Source: Soonwooa sp032062245
GTDB taxonomy: Bacteria > Bacteroidota > Bacteroidia > Flavobacteriales > Weeksellaceae
Assembly (NCBI RefSeq): GCF_032062245.1
Contig: NZ_DAMBQF010000002.1
Coordinates: 124,001-188,000, forward strand
Direction of reading: 5' to 3'
DNA length: 64,000 nt
Under the pieces are notes generated by a model. That model was not told the DNA's origin. It saw nothing but the letters and a program-made list of their open reading frames with translations, and made no database searches. A program made the translations under genes and the position numbers. Below, piece by piece: positions 42,691-50,862 of the stretch (its first letter is position 1; each line of letters starts with the position of its first letter).

Positions 42691-42868
42691 TCAACTCTCA
42701 CGTCCTTGCGTGAGGGCGAAGCGCATTGTTGGAGCTCGTGATGTGAGGTGGCGGAGCGTAGCGGAGCCGTCCGAACATAACAGCGACTGCGCGCAGACCG
42801 ACCTCAAAACACTACGGCGCGGACGACAAAGTCGTCCGCGCCGTAGTGTTTTGAGGGCACGCCCAAAA
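42691..42868 (-). repeat. Palindromic GC-rich element B (REP-like) with a 26-bp perfect hairpin
   Basis: In reverse orientation to element A it has the same borders (GGCGTGCCC, AGGTCGG) and the same roughly 97-bp right part. Between the borders is a perfect inverted repeat: 26 bases at 42802-42827, loop AAA, 26 bases at 42831-42856. A further short hairpin (CTCACG/CGTGAG) is at 42696-42713. It separates two converging genes and probably terminates both. Confidence 0.85.
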
Positions 42869-42870
42869 TA

Positions 42871-44184
42871 TTATTTAGTGCGAATCCATTTCCAAAGTTC
42901 TTTGCCTGTAGCTTTGTTTCCGTACATCAAAATACCAATTCGGTAGATTTTTGCTGCGACAAAAACCATGAAAAGAGTAGAAGCAATCAGCAATGAAATT
43001 GATAATAAAATCTGCCACATCGGAACGCCAAACGGAATTCTTGCAACCATTGCAACAGGCGATGTGAACGGAATGATCGATAACCAAAAACCTAAAGGTC
43101 CATCTGGATTGTTGAAGATCGTGAAGCTTCCGTACATGCCCAACATCAATGGCATGATTGCAAATAAAGTAAATTGTTGTGTTTCGGTTTCGTTGTCAAC
43201 GGCAGAACCAATTGCGGCGTACATCGAACTGTAGAAGATATATCCGCAAAGGAAAAACACGATGAAAACTGCGATAATCAATCCGAAATTCATGTCCAAT
43301 AATGTGTGCGATACTTGTCCGATAATTTGCTGGATATCCATTTTGTTCATGGTTTCGCTTGCTTCTGCAGGAATATTTTGTTGCATAGCCATAAATCCTG
43401 TATTTAAGAAAAGAGCCGAAGTGACAAACATCCCAATCCAAATGATAAACTGCGTTAAAGCAACCAATGTAACACCGATTATTTTTCCCATCATCAATTC
43501 GAAGGGTTTAACCGACGAAATGATAATCTCGACAACGCGGTTGTTTTTTTCTTCCAAAACGCTTCGCATCACACGCACGCCGTAGATGATGATGAACATA
43601 AAAGTGGCGTACACCAAAACCATGCTTAGTCCAGTTTTGATACCGAAAGCCATGTCATTGTCGGGTTTGTTGTTTTCGGCAATATTTTGCGTTGTAATTT
43701 TGAAACCAGAATTAAGATCTACGATTTGCGTTTCGGAAAGTCCAAGTTGTTTTATTTTCTCTTTTTTTAGAATGTCGCTTAGGTCACTGTTTATCGAAGA
43801 TTTGGTGTCCATTCCGATTTTTTTGTTCGTCAAAAGTTTGGTCGAAGTTTCCAACGAATTAAAATTTTGATTCTGAACTTTCGGAATAATCAACAATCCG
43901 TCGATGCCTTCCATTTCCTTCAAGGTACTTGTCAGTGCACGTTCAGTAGATTCGGGTACGAAAGTATAAGTAATGTCTTTAGTCGATTTTAGTTGCTTAG
44001 TAAAAATGCCACTTTTGTCGATGACGTTAAAGTGATATTCTGACTCGTTAGCTTTGAACATAAAAGCAACCAAAACGCCAAAACCAATCATTAGCAAAGG
44101 CGCCAAAATCGTAAGAATAATAAAAGATTTTTTCTTAACCTGCGTCAAGTATTCTCTTTTAGTGATAAGTATAATATTTTTCAT
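42871..44184 (-). CDS. ABC transporter permease, NatB/ABC-2 type
   Basis: A 437-residue permease of the ABC-2 (NatB-like) type. A first membrane helix (about 22-42, SFIILTILAPLLMIGFGVL) is followed by a large extramembrane domain to about 190 and then about five hydrophobic segments (about 190-215, 240-265, 300-335, 340-355, 395-415; FMFIIIYGVRVMRSVLEEKNNRVVEIIIS is typical). It is the second gene of a pair, 21 bp after the ATPase. Substrate unknown; Na+ or drug export has been proposed for relatives. Confidence 0.87.
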   Translation of the reverse strand: MKNIILITKREYLTQVKKKSFIILTILAPLLMIGFGVLVAFMFKANESEYHFNVIDKSGIFTKQLKSTKDITYTFVPESTERALTSTLKEMEGIDGLLIIPKVQNQNFNSLETSTKLLTNKKIGMDTKSSINSDLSDILKKEKIKQLGLSETQIVDLNSGFKITTQNIAENNKPDNDMAFGIKTGLSMVLVYATFMFIIIYGVRVMRSVLEEKNNRVVEIIISSVKPFELMMGKIIGVTLVALTQFIIWIGMFVTSALFLNTGFMAMQQNIPAEASETMNKMDIQQIIGQVSHTLLDMNFGLIIAVFIVFFLCGYIFYSSMYAAIGSAVDNETETQQFTLFAIMPLMLGMYGSFTIFNNPDGPLGFWLSIIPFTSPVAMVARIPFGVPMWQILLSISLLIASTLFMVFVAAKIYRIGILMYGNKATGKELWKWIRTK

Positions 44185-44205
44185 TTAATCAAAAATTAAT
44201 GCAGA

Positions 44206-45114
44206 TTAGTTAGATTTCACAGCGTTGATGAAAACTTCGTTCATGCTCGGTATTTTTTCGTTAAAGCTTCTCACGTTTCCGATGTTCATCAAATCTTGAA
44301 GCAAAAGATTTCTGTTTTCAACGTTTTCAAAATCAAAAGATACCAAAGCATTTTCTTCTTTAACATCTTGCAATTGATGCAGGTTGCGGAAGTTTTCGAA
44401 TTTCGAACTATCAAAATCTGATAAAGTCACAGCGAAAATATTTTGTTTGAACTGCTCTCTAACGTCAAAAACTTTTCCGTCCAAGACTTTGCGAGAATTG
44501 TTGATTAGTGCAACATAATCGCACATCTCTTCAACACTTTCCATGCGGTGTGTCGATAGAATAATCGTGGTTCCGTTTTCTTTAAGTTTTAGGATTTGAT
44601 CTTTTATCAAATTAGCATTAACAGGGTCAAAACCAGAAAATGGTTCATCCAAAATCAGCAATTTTGGGCGGTGCAAAACCGTCACCACAAACTGAATTTT
44701 TTGCGCCATACCTTTCGATAATTCGCTTAGTTTTTTCTTCCACCATTGGTCGATTTCCAATTGCGCGAACCAGTATTTTGCTTGTTCCATAGCATCTTGA
44801 CGCGTCATACCTTTCAGCTCACCAAAATACAAAAGTTGGTCGCCAACCGTCATATTTTTATAAAGTCCACGCTCTTCGGGCATATAGCCAATTTGTTTGA
44901 TGTGTTTTGGGTTGAGCGGTTGATCGTTGATCCAAACTTGACCTTCGTCTGGCTGCGTAATTTGATTAATGATACGTATAAAGGAGGTTTTTCCAGCGCC
45001 GTTAGGGCCCAAAAGTCCATAAATACTCGCGGTAGGAACGTTGATGCTGAAATCTTGCAAAGCAACTTTTTTTCCGGCGTTGTAAGTTTTTTTGATGTGT
45101 TCTGCTCTTAGCAT
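44206..45114 (-). CDS. ABC transporter ATP-binding protein
   Basis: A 302-residue ATPase starting MLRAEHIKKTYNAGKKVAL. Walker A is GLLGPNGAGKTSFIRI (about 33-48), the signature LSKGMAQKIQ, Walker B LLILDEPFSGFDPVN and the H-loop STHRMES. The C-terminal 90 residues form the extension typical of NatA/CcmA-type exporters. The start at 45114 replaces a longer frame that reaches 45201, because the extra 29 codons are translated from element C. It precedes the permease it serves. Confidence 0.9.
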   Translation of the reverse strand: MLRAEHIKKTYNAGKKVALQDFSINVPTASIYGLLGPNGAGKTSFIRIINQITQPDEGQVWINDQPLNPKHIKQIGYMPEERGLYKNMTVGDQLLYFGELKGMTRQDAMEQAKYWFAQLEIDQWWKKKLSELSKGMAQKIQFVVTVLHRPKLLILDEPFSGFDPVNANLIKDQILKLKENGTTIILSTHRMESVEEMCDYVALINNSRKVLDGKVFDVREQFKQNIFAVTLSDFDSSKFENFRNLHQLQDVKEENALVSFDFENVENRNLLLQDLMNIGNVRSFNEKIPSMNEVFINAVKSN

Positions 45115-45136
45115 AATTTTATTTTTAGGAGCTTTA

Positions 45137-45240
45137 TCACGCTGTCCGCTGTATCTTTGGGCCTGTCGCTCGGTCGGCTCCGCTGCGCTCCGCCGCCTCA
45201 CTCCAACCCAAAGGATGCCGCTTCCATCGTGGCTAGGGAT
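45137..45240 (+). repeat. Palindromic GC-rich element C (REP-like)
   Basis: It reads GCTGTCC, TATCTTT-GGG, the core GGCTCCGCTGCGCTCCGCC, CCC-AAAGGATGCCGC and CATCG. Its skeleton matches element D, with other bases in the hairpin arms. It lies directly upstream of the ABC ATPase start, in the 327-bp gap 45115-45441; the rest of the gap is AT-rich and holds the dusB terminator. Confidence 0.75.
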
Positions 45241-45402
45241 TTCTCATCCGTAGAAAGTTTGTCCTTTTTTATTGATTTTTTTTGAATCTATAAAATTAGT
45301 ATAAACTTTCCTGAAATGTTACAGAATTCGTTAGAAATAACAAATGATAGAAATGAAAATTGGGCATTAATGAAATAAGCACTGATTGCTTTTAAAACTG
45401 AA

Positions 45403-45434
45403 AAAAGAGAAAACATTATGATGTTCTCTCTTTT
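45403..45434 (-). terminator. Terminator of dusB
   Basis: AAAAGAGAAAACAT and ATGTTCTCTCTTTT pair over 14 bp with one mismatch around a TATG loop, directly after dusB on the minus strand. Confidence 0.8.
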
Positions 45435-45441
45435 CTCATAA

Positions 45442-46431
45442 TTAAAAAACTTTAGCATCGTAAAATTCTTTCGTTTCTTCAATCAAGTTTTCAACTTCTT
45501 CTAAAGTAACAGCTTGTAAAAATTTAGTTTTAAACTCTTTAAAATGCGGAATACCACGGAAGTAATTGCTGTAATGTTGCCGCATTTCCATAAGACCAGG
45601 ACGTTCGCCTTTCCATTCTACAGACCATTCGGCATGGTTTTTAACCGCCTCAAGTCGATCTGTAATTGTTGGTTCTGGTAAGATTTCACCAGTTTCAAAA
45701 TAATGTTTTATCTCATTAAAAATCCAAGGATAACCAATGGCGCCACGACCGATCATAATACCATCGCAATCGAATTTATTTTTATATTCCAAAGCTTTTT
45801 GAGGCGAGTCGATGTCACCATTTCCAAAAATCGGAATTTCAATATTTGGATTGTTTTTAATTCTCGAAATATGATGCCAGTCCGCTTCGCCTTTGTACAT
45901 TTGGGCGCGCGTTCTTGCGTGGATTGTCAAGGCTTTGATGCCTGTTGCTTGTAGTCTTTCGGCAACTTCATCGATATTAATGCTATCCGTATCCCAACCC
46001 AAACGCGTCTTTACGGTAACAGGAAGATGCGTTGAGTCAACAACAGCTTTCGTCAAACGTACCATCAAATCAATATCTTTTAGGACGCCTGCACCTGCAC
46101 CTTTGCAAACGACTTTTTTAACAGGACAGCCAAAGTTGATGTCAACAATATCTGGATTTACAGTTTCTACAATTCTTGCTGACATAGCCATTGCTTCCTC
46201 GTCGCCACCAAAAATTTGGATACCGACAGGTCTTTCGTAATCGAAAATGTCAAGTTTTTTTCGGCTTTTTATAGCATCACGAATGAGTCCTTCCGAAGAA
46301 ATAAATTCTGAATACATCAAATCTGCACCATGCATTTTGCAAAGTCTTCTAAAAGGTGGATCCGAAACGTCTTCCATTGGCGCTAGCAAAAGCGGGAAAT
46401 CAGGAAGTTCTATGTTGCCAATTTTTACCAT
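45442..46431 (-). CDS. dusB: tRNA-dihydrouridine synthase DusB-like
   Basis: A 329-residue FMN enzyme that reduces uridine to dihydrouridine in tRNA. The TIM barrel is recognised by LLLAPMEDVSDPPFRRLC (about 14-31), the catalytic cysteine C102 in DINFGCPVKKV, the FMN-contacting VTVKTRLGWD, ALTIHARTRAQMYKG and GNGDIDSP with GIMIGRGAIGYPWIF. It is divergent from the cytochrome gene, with a 279-bp gap between them that holds an operator-like motif and an orphan terminator. Confidence 0.94.
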   Translation of the reverse strand: MVKIGNIELPDFPLLLAPMEDVSDPPFRRLCKMHGADLMYSEFISSEGLIRDAIKSRKKLDIFDYERPVGIQIFGGDEEAMAMSARIVETVNPDIVDINFGCPVKKVVCKGAGAGVLKDIDLMVRLTKAVVDSTHLPVTVKTRLGWDTDSINIDEVAERLQATGIKALTIHARTRAQMYKGEADWHHISRIKNNPNIEIPIFGNGDIDSPQKALEYKNKFDCDGIMIGRGAIGYPWIFNEIKHYFETGEILPEPTITDRLEAVKNHAEWSVEWKGERPGLMEMRQHYSNYFRGIPHFKEFKTKFLQAVTLEEVENLIEETKEFYDAKVF

Positions 46432-46509
46432 GCTGCAAAAATACGCATTTTTAAAATTTTATTTTCACACATTTTTAAGAGTGATTTTTAGTATTAAAAA
46501 AGTTGGAAT

Positions 46510-46528
46510 ATACCCCGAAATAGGTATT
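46510..46528 (+). promoter_or_regulatory. Operator-like motif ATACC-N6-TAGGTATT, copy 2
   Basis: ATACCCCGAAATAGGTATT shares 13 fixed positions with copy 1 at 31896. It ends 21 bases before CAGATTTG (46550-46557), a one-mismatch TAnnTTTG box; copy 1 has 20 bases to its box. Same arrangement suggests the same regulator. Confidence 0.5.
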
Positions 46529-46562
46529 TTTTCACTAAAATCCTTTTTGCAGATTTGCAAAC

Positions 46563-46669
46563 ACAAAAACGCAAACACACATAAAATTGGGACGCAAAAT
46601 GATCATTGATTAAAACCGATGAAAGTTTAGCAAATTAAAAAAGAGAATGTCATTGATATTCTCTTTTTT
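46563..46669 (+). ncRNA. Candidate small RNA ending in an orphan terminator
   Basis: Downstream of the motif and -7-like box a stretch of about 105 bases runs to a strong hairpin (AAAAAAGAGAATGTC with GATATTCTCTTTTTT, 46637-46669) followed by T. No protein longer than four codons is encoded. The terminator is in the gap between two divergent genes and does not serve either of them, which is why a short transcript is proposed. Confidence 0.35.
46637..46669 (+). terminator. Orphan rho-independent terminator between dusB and the cytochrome gene
   Basis: Fifteen pairs (one G-U) around a three-base loop, with a T-rich 3' end. It precedes the cytochrome gene by 41 bp and is on the plus strand of a divergent gap. 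Confidence 0.75.
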
Positions 46670-46710
46670 TGTTCAAGATACTTTGATTAAATTTGTTGAA
46701 AAGTAAGATT

Positions 46711-47100
46711 ATGAAAAAAATCCTTTTAGTAGCAGTTGGTTTGTTAGCTTTTTCTTGTTCAAAGAAAGCTGAAGCAACAGATTCTAAAGAGTCAACAACA
46801 CTTATCGAAGAACCTAAACAAGAAGAAGCAAAACTGACACCTTTGGAAGAAGGGAAATCCTTAGTTGAAGGTGCGGATTGTTTGGCGTGTCATAAAGTTA
46901 ATGAAAAAATGATCGGCCCTGCTTACGAAGAAGTGGCTGCGAAATACGAAAATACACCCGAAAATATTGATGCGCTTGCCGAAAAAATTATCCAAGGAAG
47001 TTCTGGTGTTTGGGGAAATGTCCCTATGGCTGCACATCCTGGACTTAGCAAAGAGAATGCAAAGTTGATGGCGTCTTATGTTCTAAGCTTGAAGAAGTAA
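46711..47100 (+). CDS. Cytochrome c lipoprotein (class I, single heme)
   Basis: A 129-residue exported cytochrome. The signal peptide ends in the lipobox LLAFSCSKK, with C16 as acylation site. An acidic linker (20-45) is followed by a heme domain with the attachment motif CLACH (57-61) and a likely axial methionine M106 in NVPMAAHPGLS. It resembles cytochrome c-551/552-type electron carriers. The ATG at 46711 gives the clean lipoprotein signal. rlmF starts five bases downstream of the stop, so they are probably co-transcribed although functionally unrelated. Confidence 0.9.
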   Translation: MKKILLVAVGLLAFSCSKKAEATDSKESTTLIEEPKQEEAKLTPLEEGKSLVEGADCLACHKVNEKMIGPAYEEVAAKYENTPENIDALAEKIIQGSSGVWGNVPMAAHPGLSKENAKLMASYVLSLKK

Positions 47101-47104
47101 TTTG

Positions 47105-48034
47105 ATGTCAGACGAAAAATCAAATCTACATCCTAGAAATCTTCATCGACAAGCTTACGATTTTGATGATTTAATTATTGAAGTTCCAGAGCTTAAACAT
47201 TATGTTTTCGAAAATAAATTTGGTGCAAAAACCATTAATTTTAGTATTTCGAAAGCGGTGAAACTTCTGAACAAAGCTTTGCTTCAGAAGTTTTATCATA
47301 TTAAAGATTGGGATATTCCCGACGCCAATCTTTGTCCGCCGATTCCTGGTCGAGCAGATTATGTACATTATTTAGCAGATTTGTTAGCGGAAGATCTTGG
47401 TGATATTCCCAAAAATAAAAGCGTGAAACTAATAGATATCGGCGTTGGCGCTAATATGGTCTATCCAATTATCGCAAGTCAGTCTTATCAATGGCAAGTT
47501 TTAGGAACTGACATTAATGAAGCTTCGCTGAAAAATGCGCAAAAAATATTAAATGCTAATCCTGAACTTTCCAATTTAGTTCAATTAAAAAAGCAAACGA
47601 ATCCTAATTTCATTTTTAAAAATATAATTCAGGTAGAAGATAAGTTTACGCTGACAATGTGTAATCCGCCGTTTCATAAATCTGAAGAAGAAGCGATAAA
47701 AGGCAATTCTCGAAAAACTAAAAATCTTAATAAAAACAAAACTCCAAAAGTTAATTTTAACTTCGGTGGTCAACAATCTGAGTTGTGGTGTGACGGTGGC
47801 GAATTGGCTTTTAATACAAAAATGATTACAGAAAGTAAAACTTTTGCGCAGCAAGTTTTATGGTTCACATGTTTGATTTCTAAAAAGGAACATCTTCCGA
47901 AACTTTTAGAAAATTTAAAAAAGATAAGTGCCATCGATGTTAAAGTTATCGATATGGCGCAAGGTCAAAAAGTAAGTCGGATTTTGGCTTGGACTTTTAT
48001 TTCGAAAAACGAAAGAAATTCTTGGACGAATTAA
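47105..48034 (+). CDS. rlmF: 23S rRNA (adenine(1618)-N(6))-methyltransferase RlmF
   Basis: A 309-residue Rossmann methyltransferase with the RlmF start LHPRNLHRQAYDFDDLI, the SAM motif LIDIGVGANMVYPIIAS, LGTDINEASLKNAQ, the N6-adenine catalytic motif CNPPFH and the FNFGGQQSELWCDGGELAF segment that identifies this family. It modifies A1618 in the large ribosomal subunit. The ATG at 47105 was taken rather than the TTG three bases before. Confidence 0.93.
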   Translation: MSDEKSNLHPRNLHRQAYDFDDLIIEVPELKHYVFENKFGAKTINFSISKAVKLLNKALLQKFYHIKDWDIPDANLCPPIPGRADYVHYLADLLAEDLGDIPKNKSVKLIDIGVGANMVYPIIASQSYQWQVLGTDINEASLKNAQKILNANPELSNLVQLKKQTNPNFIFKNIIQVEDKFTLTMCNPPFHKSEEEAIKGNSRKTKNLNKNKTPKVNFNFGGQQSELWCDGGELAFNTKMITESKTFAQQVLWFTCLISKKEHLPKLLENLKKISAIDVKVIDMAQGQKVSRILAWTFISKNERNSWTN

Positions 48035-48069
48035 TTTAATTCAGTTTAAAAAAAATCTCAGCAAAGCAA

Positions 48070-48100
48070 TTGACCATCAATTCTAAATTCACTAATTTTG
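48070..48100 (+). promoter_or_regulatory. Promoter of lysS
   Basis: TTGACC at 48070-48075 with 20 bases between TTG and the exact -7 box TAATTTTG (48093-48100), followed by C. The ATG is 21 bases further on. This is one of the best matches to the two-part consensus in the window. Confidence 0.7.
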
Positions 48101-48121
48101 CACGTTATTTAAAATAAGACA

Positions 48122-49816
48122 ATGCAATTATCTGAACAGGAAATTATCCGCCGACAAAAGTTAGAAGAGCTCGGCAAAATGGGGATCAATGCATTCCCAG
48201 CGGAAGAATACACAATTACTGATACTACAGAATCTATAAAACAGGATTTTGCAGAGGGTAAACAGGTGAAGATTGCAGGTAGATTAATGTCCAGAAGAAT
48301 CCAAGGGAAAGCATCTTTTGCGGAACTTCAAGATTCTAAAGGTCGTATCCAAGTGTATTTTAACCGTGACGAAATCTGTCCGGGAGAAGATAAAGATTTA
48401 TACAACGAAGTATACAAAAAGCTTTTAGATATCGGCGATATCATCGGTATCGAAGGTGATTTGTTCAAAACTCAAGTTGGCGAAATGACCGTTAATGTTA
48501 AGAATTTTATTCTTTTAACAAAATCATTGCGTCCCTTGCCATTGCCAAAAGTGGATGCTGATGGTAATGTACATGACGGTTTTACCGATCCAGAAATGCG
48601 TTACAGACAGCGTTACGCTGATTTAGTGGTGAATCCGCACGTGAAAGAAATTTTCGTGAAGAGAACAAAATTGTTCACGGCGATGCGTAATTTTTTCAAC
48701 GATGCAGGATATTTTGAGGTTGAAACGCCAATTTTACAATCGATTCCAGGTGGAGCAGCTGCAAAGCCGTTCATCACACATCACAATGCTTTAGATATTC
48801 CTTTGTATTTAAGAATTGCAAACGAATTGTATCTTAAAAGATTAATTGTTGGTGGTTTTGATGGCGTTTATGAATTCTCGAAAAACTTCCGTAACGAAGG
48901 AATGGACCGAACGCATAATCCAGAATTTACTGCAATGGAAATCTATGTTGCGTACAAAGATTACAACTGGATGATGGATTTCACGGAGAAATTGTTAGAA
49001 TTCTGTGCAACACAGGTTAATGGAACTGCAGAATCTACTTTTGGTGAACATCAAATTAGCTGGAAAGCGCCTTATCCAAGAGTTTCTATGCAAGAAGCGA
49101 TTGAAAAATATACAGGTTTCGACATCACTGGAAAATCTGAACAAGAACTTTTCGATTTTGCAAAATCTATCGGAATTGAAGTAAACGAAACGATGGGTAA
49201 AGGAAAATTAATTGATGAAATTTTCGGTGAGAAATGTGAAGGAAACTTCATTCAGCCAACATTCATTACAGATTATCCTGTGGAAATGTCGCCTTTAACC
49301 AAGAAACATAGAAGCAAAGAAGGTCTTACAGAGCGTTTCGAATTGATGGTTTGTGGAAAAGAAATCGCAAATGCTTATTCGGAATTGAACGACCCAATAG
49401 ACCAAAGAGAACGTTTTGAATCGCAAATGGCTCTATCTGAAAGAGGGGACGATGAAGCGATGTTTATCGACCAAGATTTCCTACGAGCTTTGGAATATGG
49501 TATGCCACCAACTTCAGGTCTTGGAATTGGGATGGATAGATTGATTATGTTCTTAACGAATAACCCGTCAATTCAAGAAGTATTGTTCTTTCCTCAAATG
49601 AAACCAGAAAAAGTGGCTCCAACAGTCGAATTAGGAGAAGATGAAAAGTTAATTCTTGAAATCCTAAAATCTGGCGAGCAAATGCCTTTGAATGATGTAA
49701 AGGAGCAAACCAAATTCTCAGGAAAAAAATGGGACAAAGCTTCTAAAACTTTAACCAAAAGCAACTTGGTAAAAGTGGAGAAAATAGATGATGTTCTGTT
49801 GATGAAATTGGCATAA
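48122..49816 (+). CDS. lysS: Lysyl-tRNA synthetase, class II
   Basis: A 564-residue synthetase. The anticodon OB fold (KIAGRLMSRRIQGKASFAEL), motif 1 (FFNDAGYFEVETPIL), motif 2 (FRNEGMDRTHNPEFT) and motif 3 (GLGIGMDRLIMFLT) are all present. After the usual end near residue 500 there is a C-terminal extension of roughly 60 residues (EDEKLILEILKSGEQ ... KVEKIDDVLLMKLA) that looks like a winged-helix module and is usual in Flavobacteriia. Confidence 0.96.
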   Translation: MQLSEQEIIRRQKLEELGKMGINAFPAEEYTITDTTESIKQDFAEGKQVKIAGRLMSRRIQGKASFAELQDSKGRIQVYFNRDEICPGEDKDLYNEVYKKLLDIGDIIGIEGDLFKTQVGEMTVNVKNFILLTKSLRPLPLPKVDADGNVHDGFTDPEMRYRQRYADLVVNPHVKEIFVKRTKLFTAMRNFFNDAGYFEVETPILQSIPGGAAAKPFITHHNALDIPLYLRIANELYLKRLIVGGFDGVYEFSKNFRNEGMDRTHNPEFTAMEIYVAYKDYNWMMDFTEKLLEFCATQVNGTAESTFGEHQISWKAPYPRVSMQEAIEKYTGFDITGKSEQELFDFAKSIGIEVNETMGKGKLIDEIFGEKCEGNFIQPTFITDYPVEMSPLTKKHRSKEGLTERFELMVCGKEIANAYSELNDPIDQRERFESQMALSERGDDEAMFIDQDFLRALEYGMPPTSGLGIGMDRLIMFLTNNPSIQEVLFFPQMKPEKVAPTVELGEDEKLILEILKSGEQMPLNDVKEQTKFSGKKWDKASKTLTKSNLVKVEKIDDVLLMKLA

Positions 49817-49838
49817 CAGAATCTTAACGATATATTAA

Positions 49839-49860
49839 AAAACGAACTTCGGTTCGTTTT
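49839..49860. terminator. Bidirectional terminator between lysS and cydB
   Basis: AAAACGAAC-TTCG-GTTCGTTTT is a perfect hairpin with a stable UUCG tetraloop, T run on one side and A run on the other. Confidence 0.92.
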
Positions 49861-49863
49861 TTT

Positions 49864-50862
49864 TTACTTCCTTCTCATCGCGTAGATTAAATAAAACAAA
49901 AAGGGTAGGATGAATATGGAACCAATTAAAAGCGCCCAAGCCAATGCATTGATAGTTGCTTCTGGCGCGGCATGTTCTATTAAAGAATAATGGTTTCCGT
50001 TTCCTAATAAAACAATATCTGGATAATGTTGATACGTTGCTGCAACCAAAATTAAAACCACTTGCAATCCTGCAAATAATCGAATCGAAAGGAGTTTTCG
50101 TATCTTTATGCAATAGAAAATTAAACCTAACAAAATCGTTGCAACAACAACGGCTGCAATTCCTAAAGGCTTCGAAAATATCCACTGAAATAATGGAATT
50201 CCTGAATAATATGCTGCGCCAAAAACCAACGTTCCTGTTAAAACAATTAAGACCATTGCTTTTTTAGATTTTCCAATCATCATCGTTACTTCATCATCAC
50301 TTCGGCTTTCTCGGATGGAAAGAATACAAGCCAAATACGAACAAATAGCAATCGTGAAAAGTCCTACAGCGACCCCAAAAAGATTGAGCCAACTAAAAAT
50401 ATAGAGATCCAAAAAGTTGGTTGCATCAGGATTAATTGATGATGAAACGGTTGCTGCTGCAATAATGCCTAAAAAGAAAGGCGTCAACAGACTTGCCGCA
50501 TAAAATATTCTGGAATACAAAACCTGCCATTGATCTTCTACTGCATCATAATTCCGGAATGTAAAAGCCGTTCCACGAGCGATAATTCCCACCAACATCA
50601 ATACTAACGGAATATGAAGATAAGTTGAAATTCCGGCGTAAATCTGCGGAAAACCTACAAATAAAACCACAATTGCGATAATCAACCACATATGATTGGC
50701 TTCCCAAACGGGCGCAATCGCATCGTGCATAATGTCGTGAACTTTCTTTTTCGTGTTTTTTCCAGCAAAAAGTTCGACAATTCCGCCACCGAAATCCGCT
50801 CCGCCAAAAACGACGTACAAACAAACTGAAAGCCATAAAAAGGCGATAACTACGTAGATCAT
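49864..50862 (-). CDS. cydB: Cytochrome bd ubiquinol oxidase subunit II
   Basis: A 332-residue integral membrane protein with about eight to nine helices. The start MIYVVIAFLWLSVCLYVVFGGADFGGGIVELF contains the conserved GGADFGxG motif of the family, and PVWEANHMWLIIAIVVLFVGFP is the second hallmark. It supports heme binding by CydA in the high-affinity oxidase. Its start overlaps the cydA stop by four bases, showing translational coupling. Confidence 0.95.
   Translation of the reverse strand: MIYVVIAFLWLSVCLYVVFGGADFGGGIVELFAGKNTKKKVHDIMHDAIAPVWEANHMWLIIAIVVLFVGFPQIYAGISTYLHIPLVLMLVGIIARGTAFTFRNYDAVEDQWQVLYSRIFYAASLLTPFFLGIIAAATVSSSINPDATNFLDLYIFSWLNLFGVAVGLFTIAICSYLACILSIRESRSDDEVTMMIGKSKKAMVLIVLTGTLVFGAAYYSGIPLFQWIFSKPLGIAAVVVATILLGLIFYCIKIRKLLSIRLFAGLQVVLILVAATYQHYPDIVLLGNGNHYSLIEHAAPEATINALAWALLIGSIFILPFLFYLIYAMRRK

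Noticed and set aside
45115..45201. Longer N-terminus (29 codons) for the ABC ATPase
   Set aside because: The added residues are coded by palindromic element C; the family normally starts at MLRAEHIKKTY.
46247..46609. Open frame of 120 codons on the plus strand
   Set aside because: It lies mainly antisense to dusB and has no homology-like motif or promoter.
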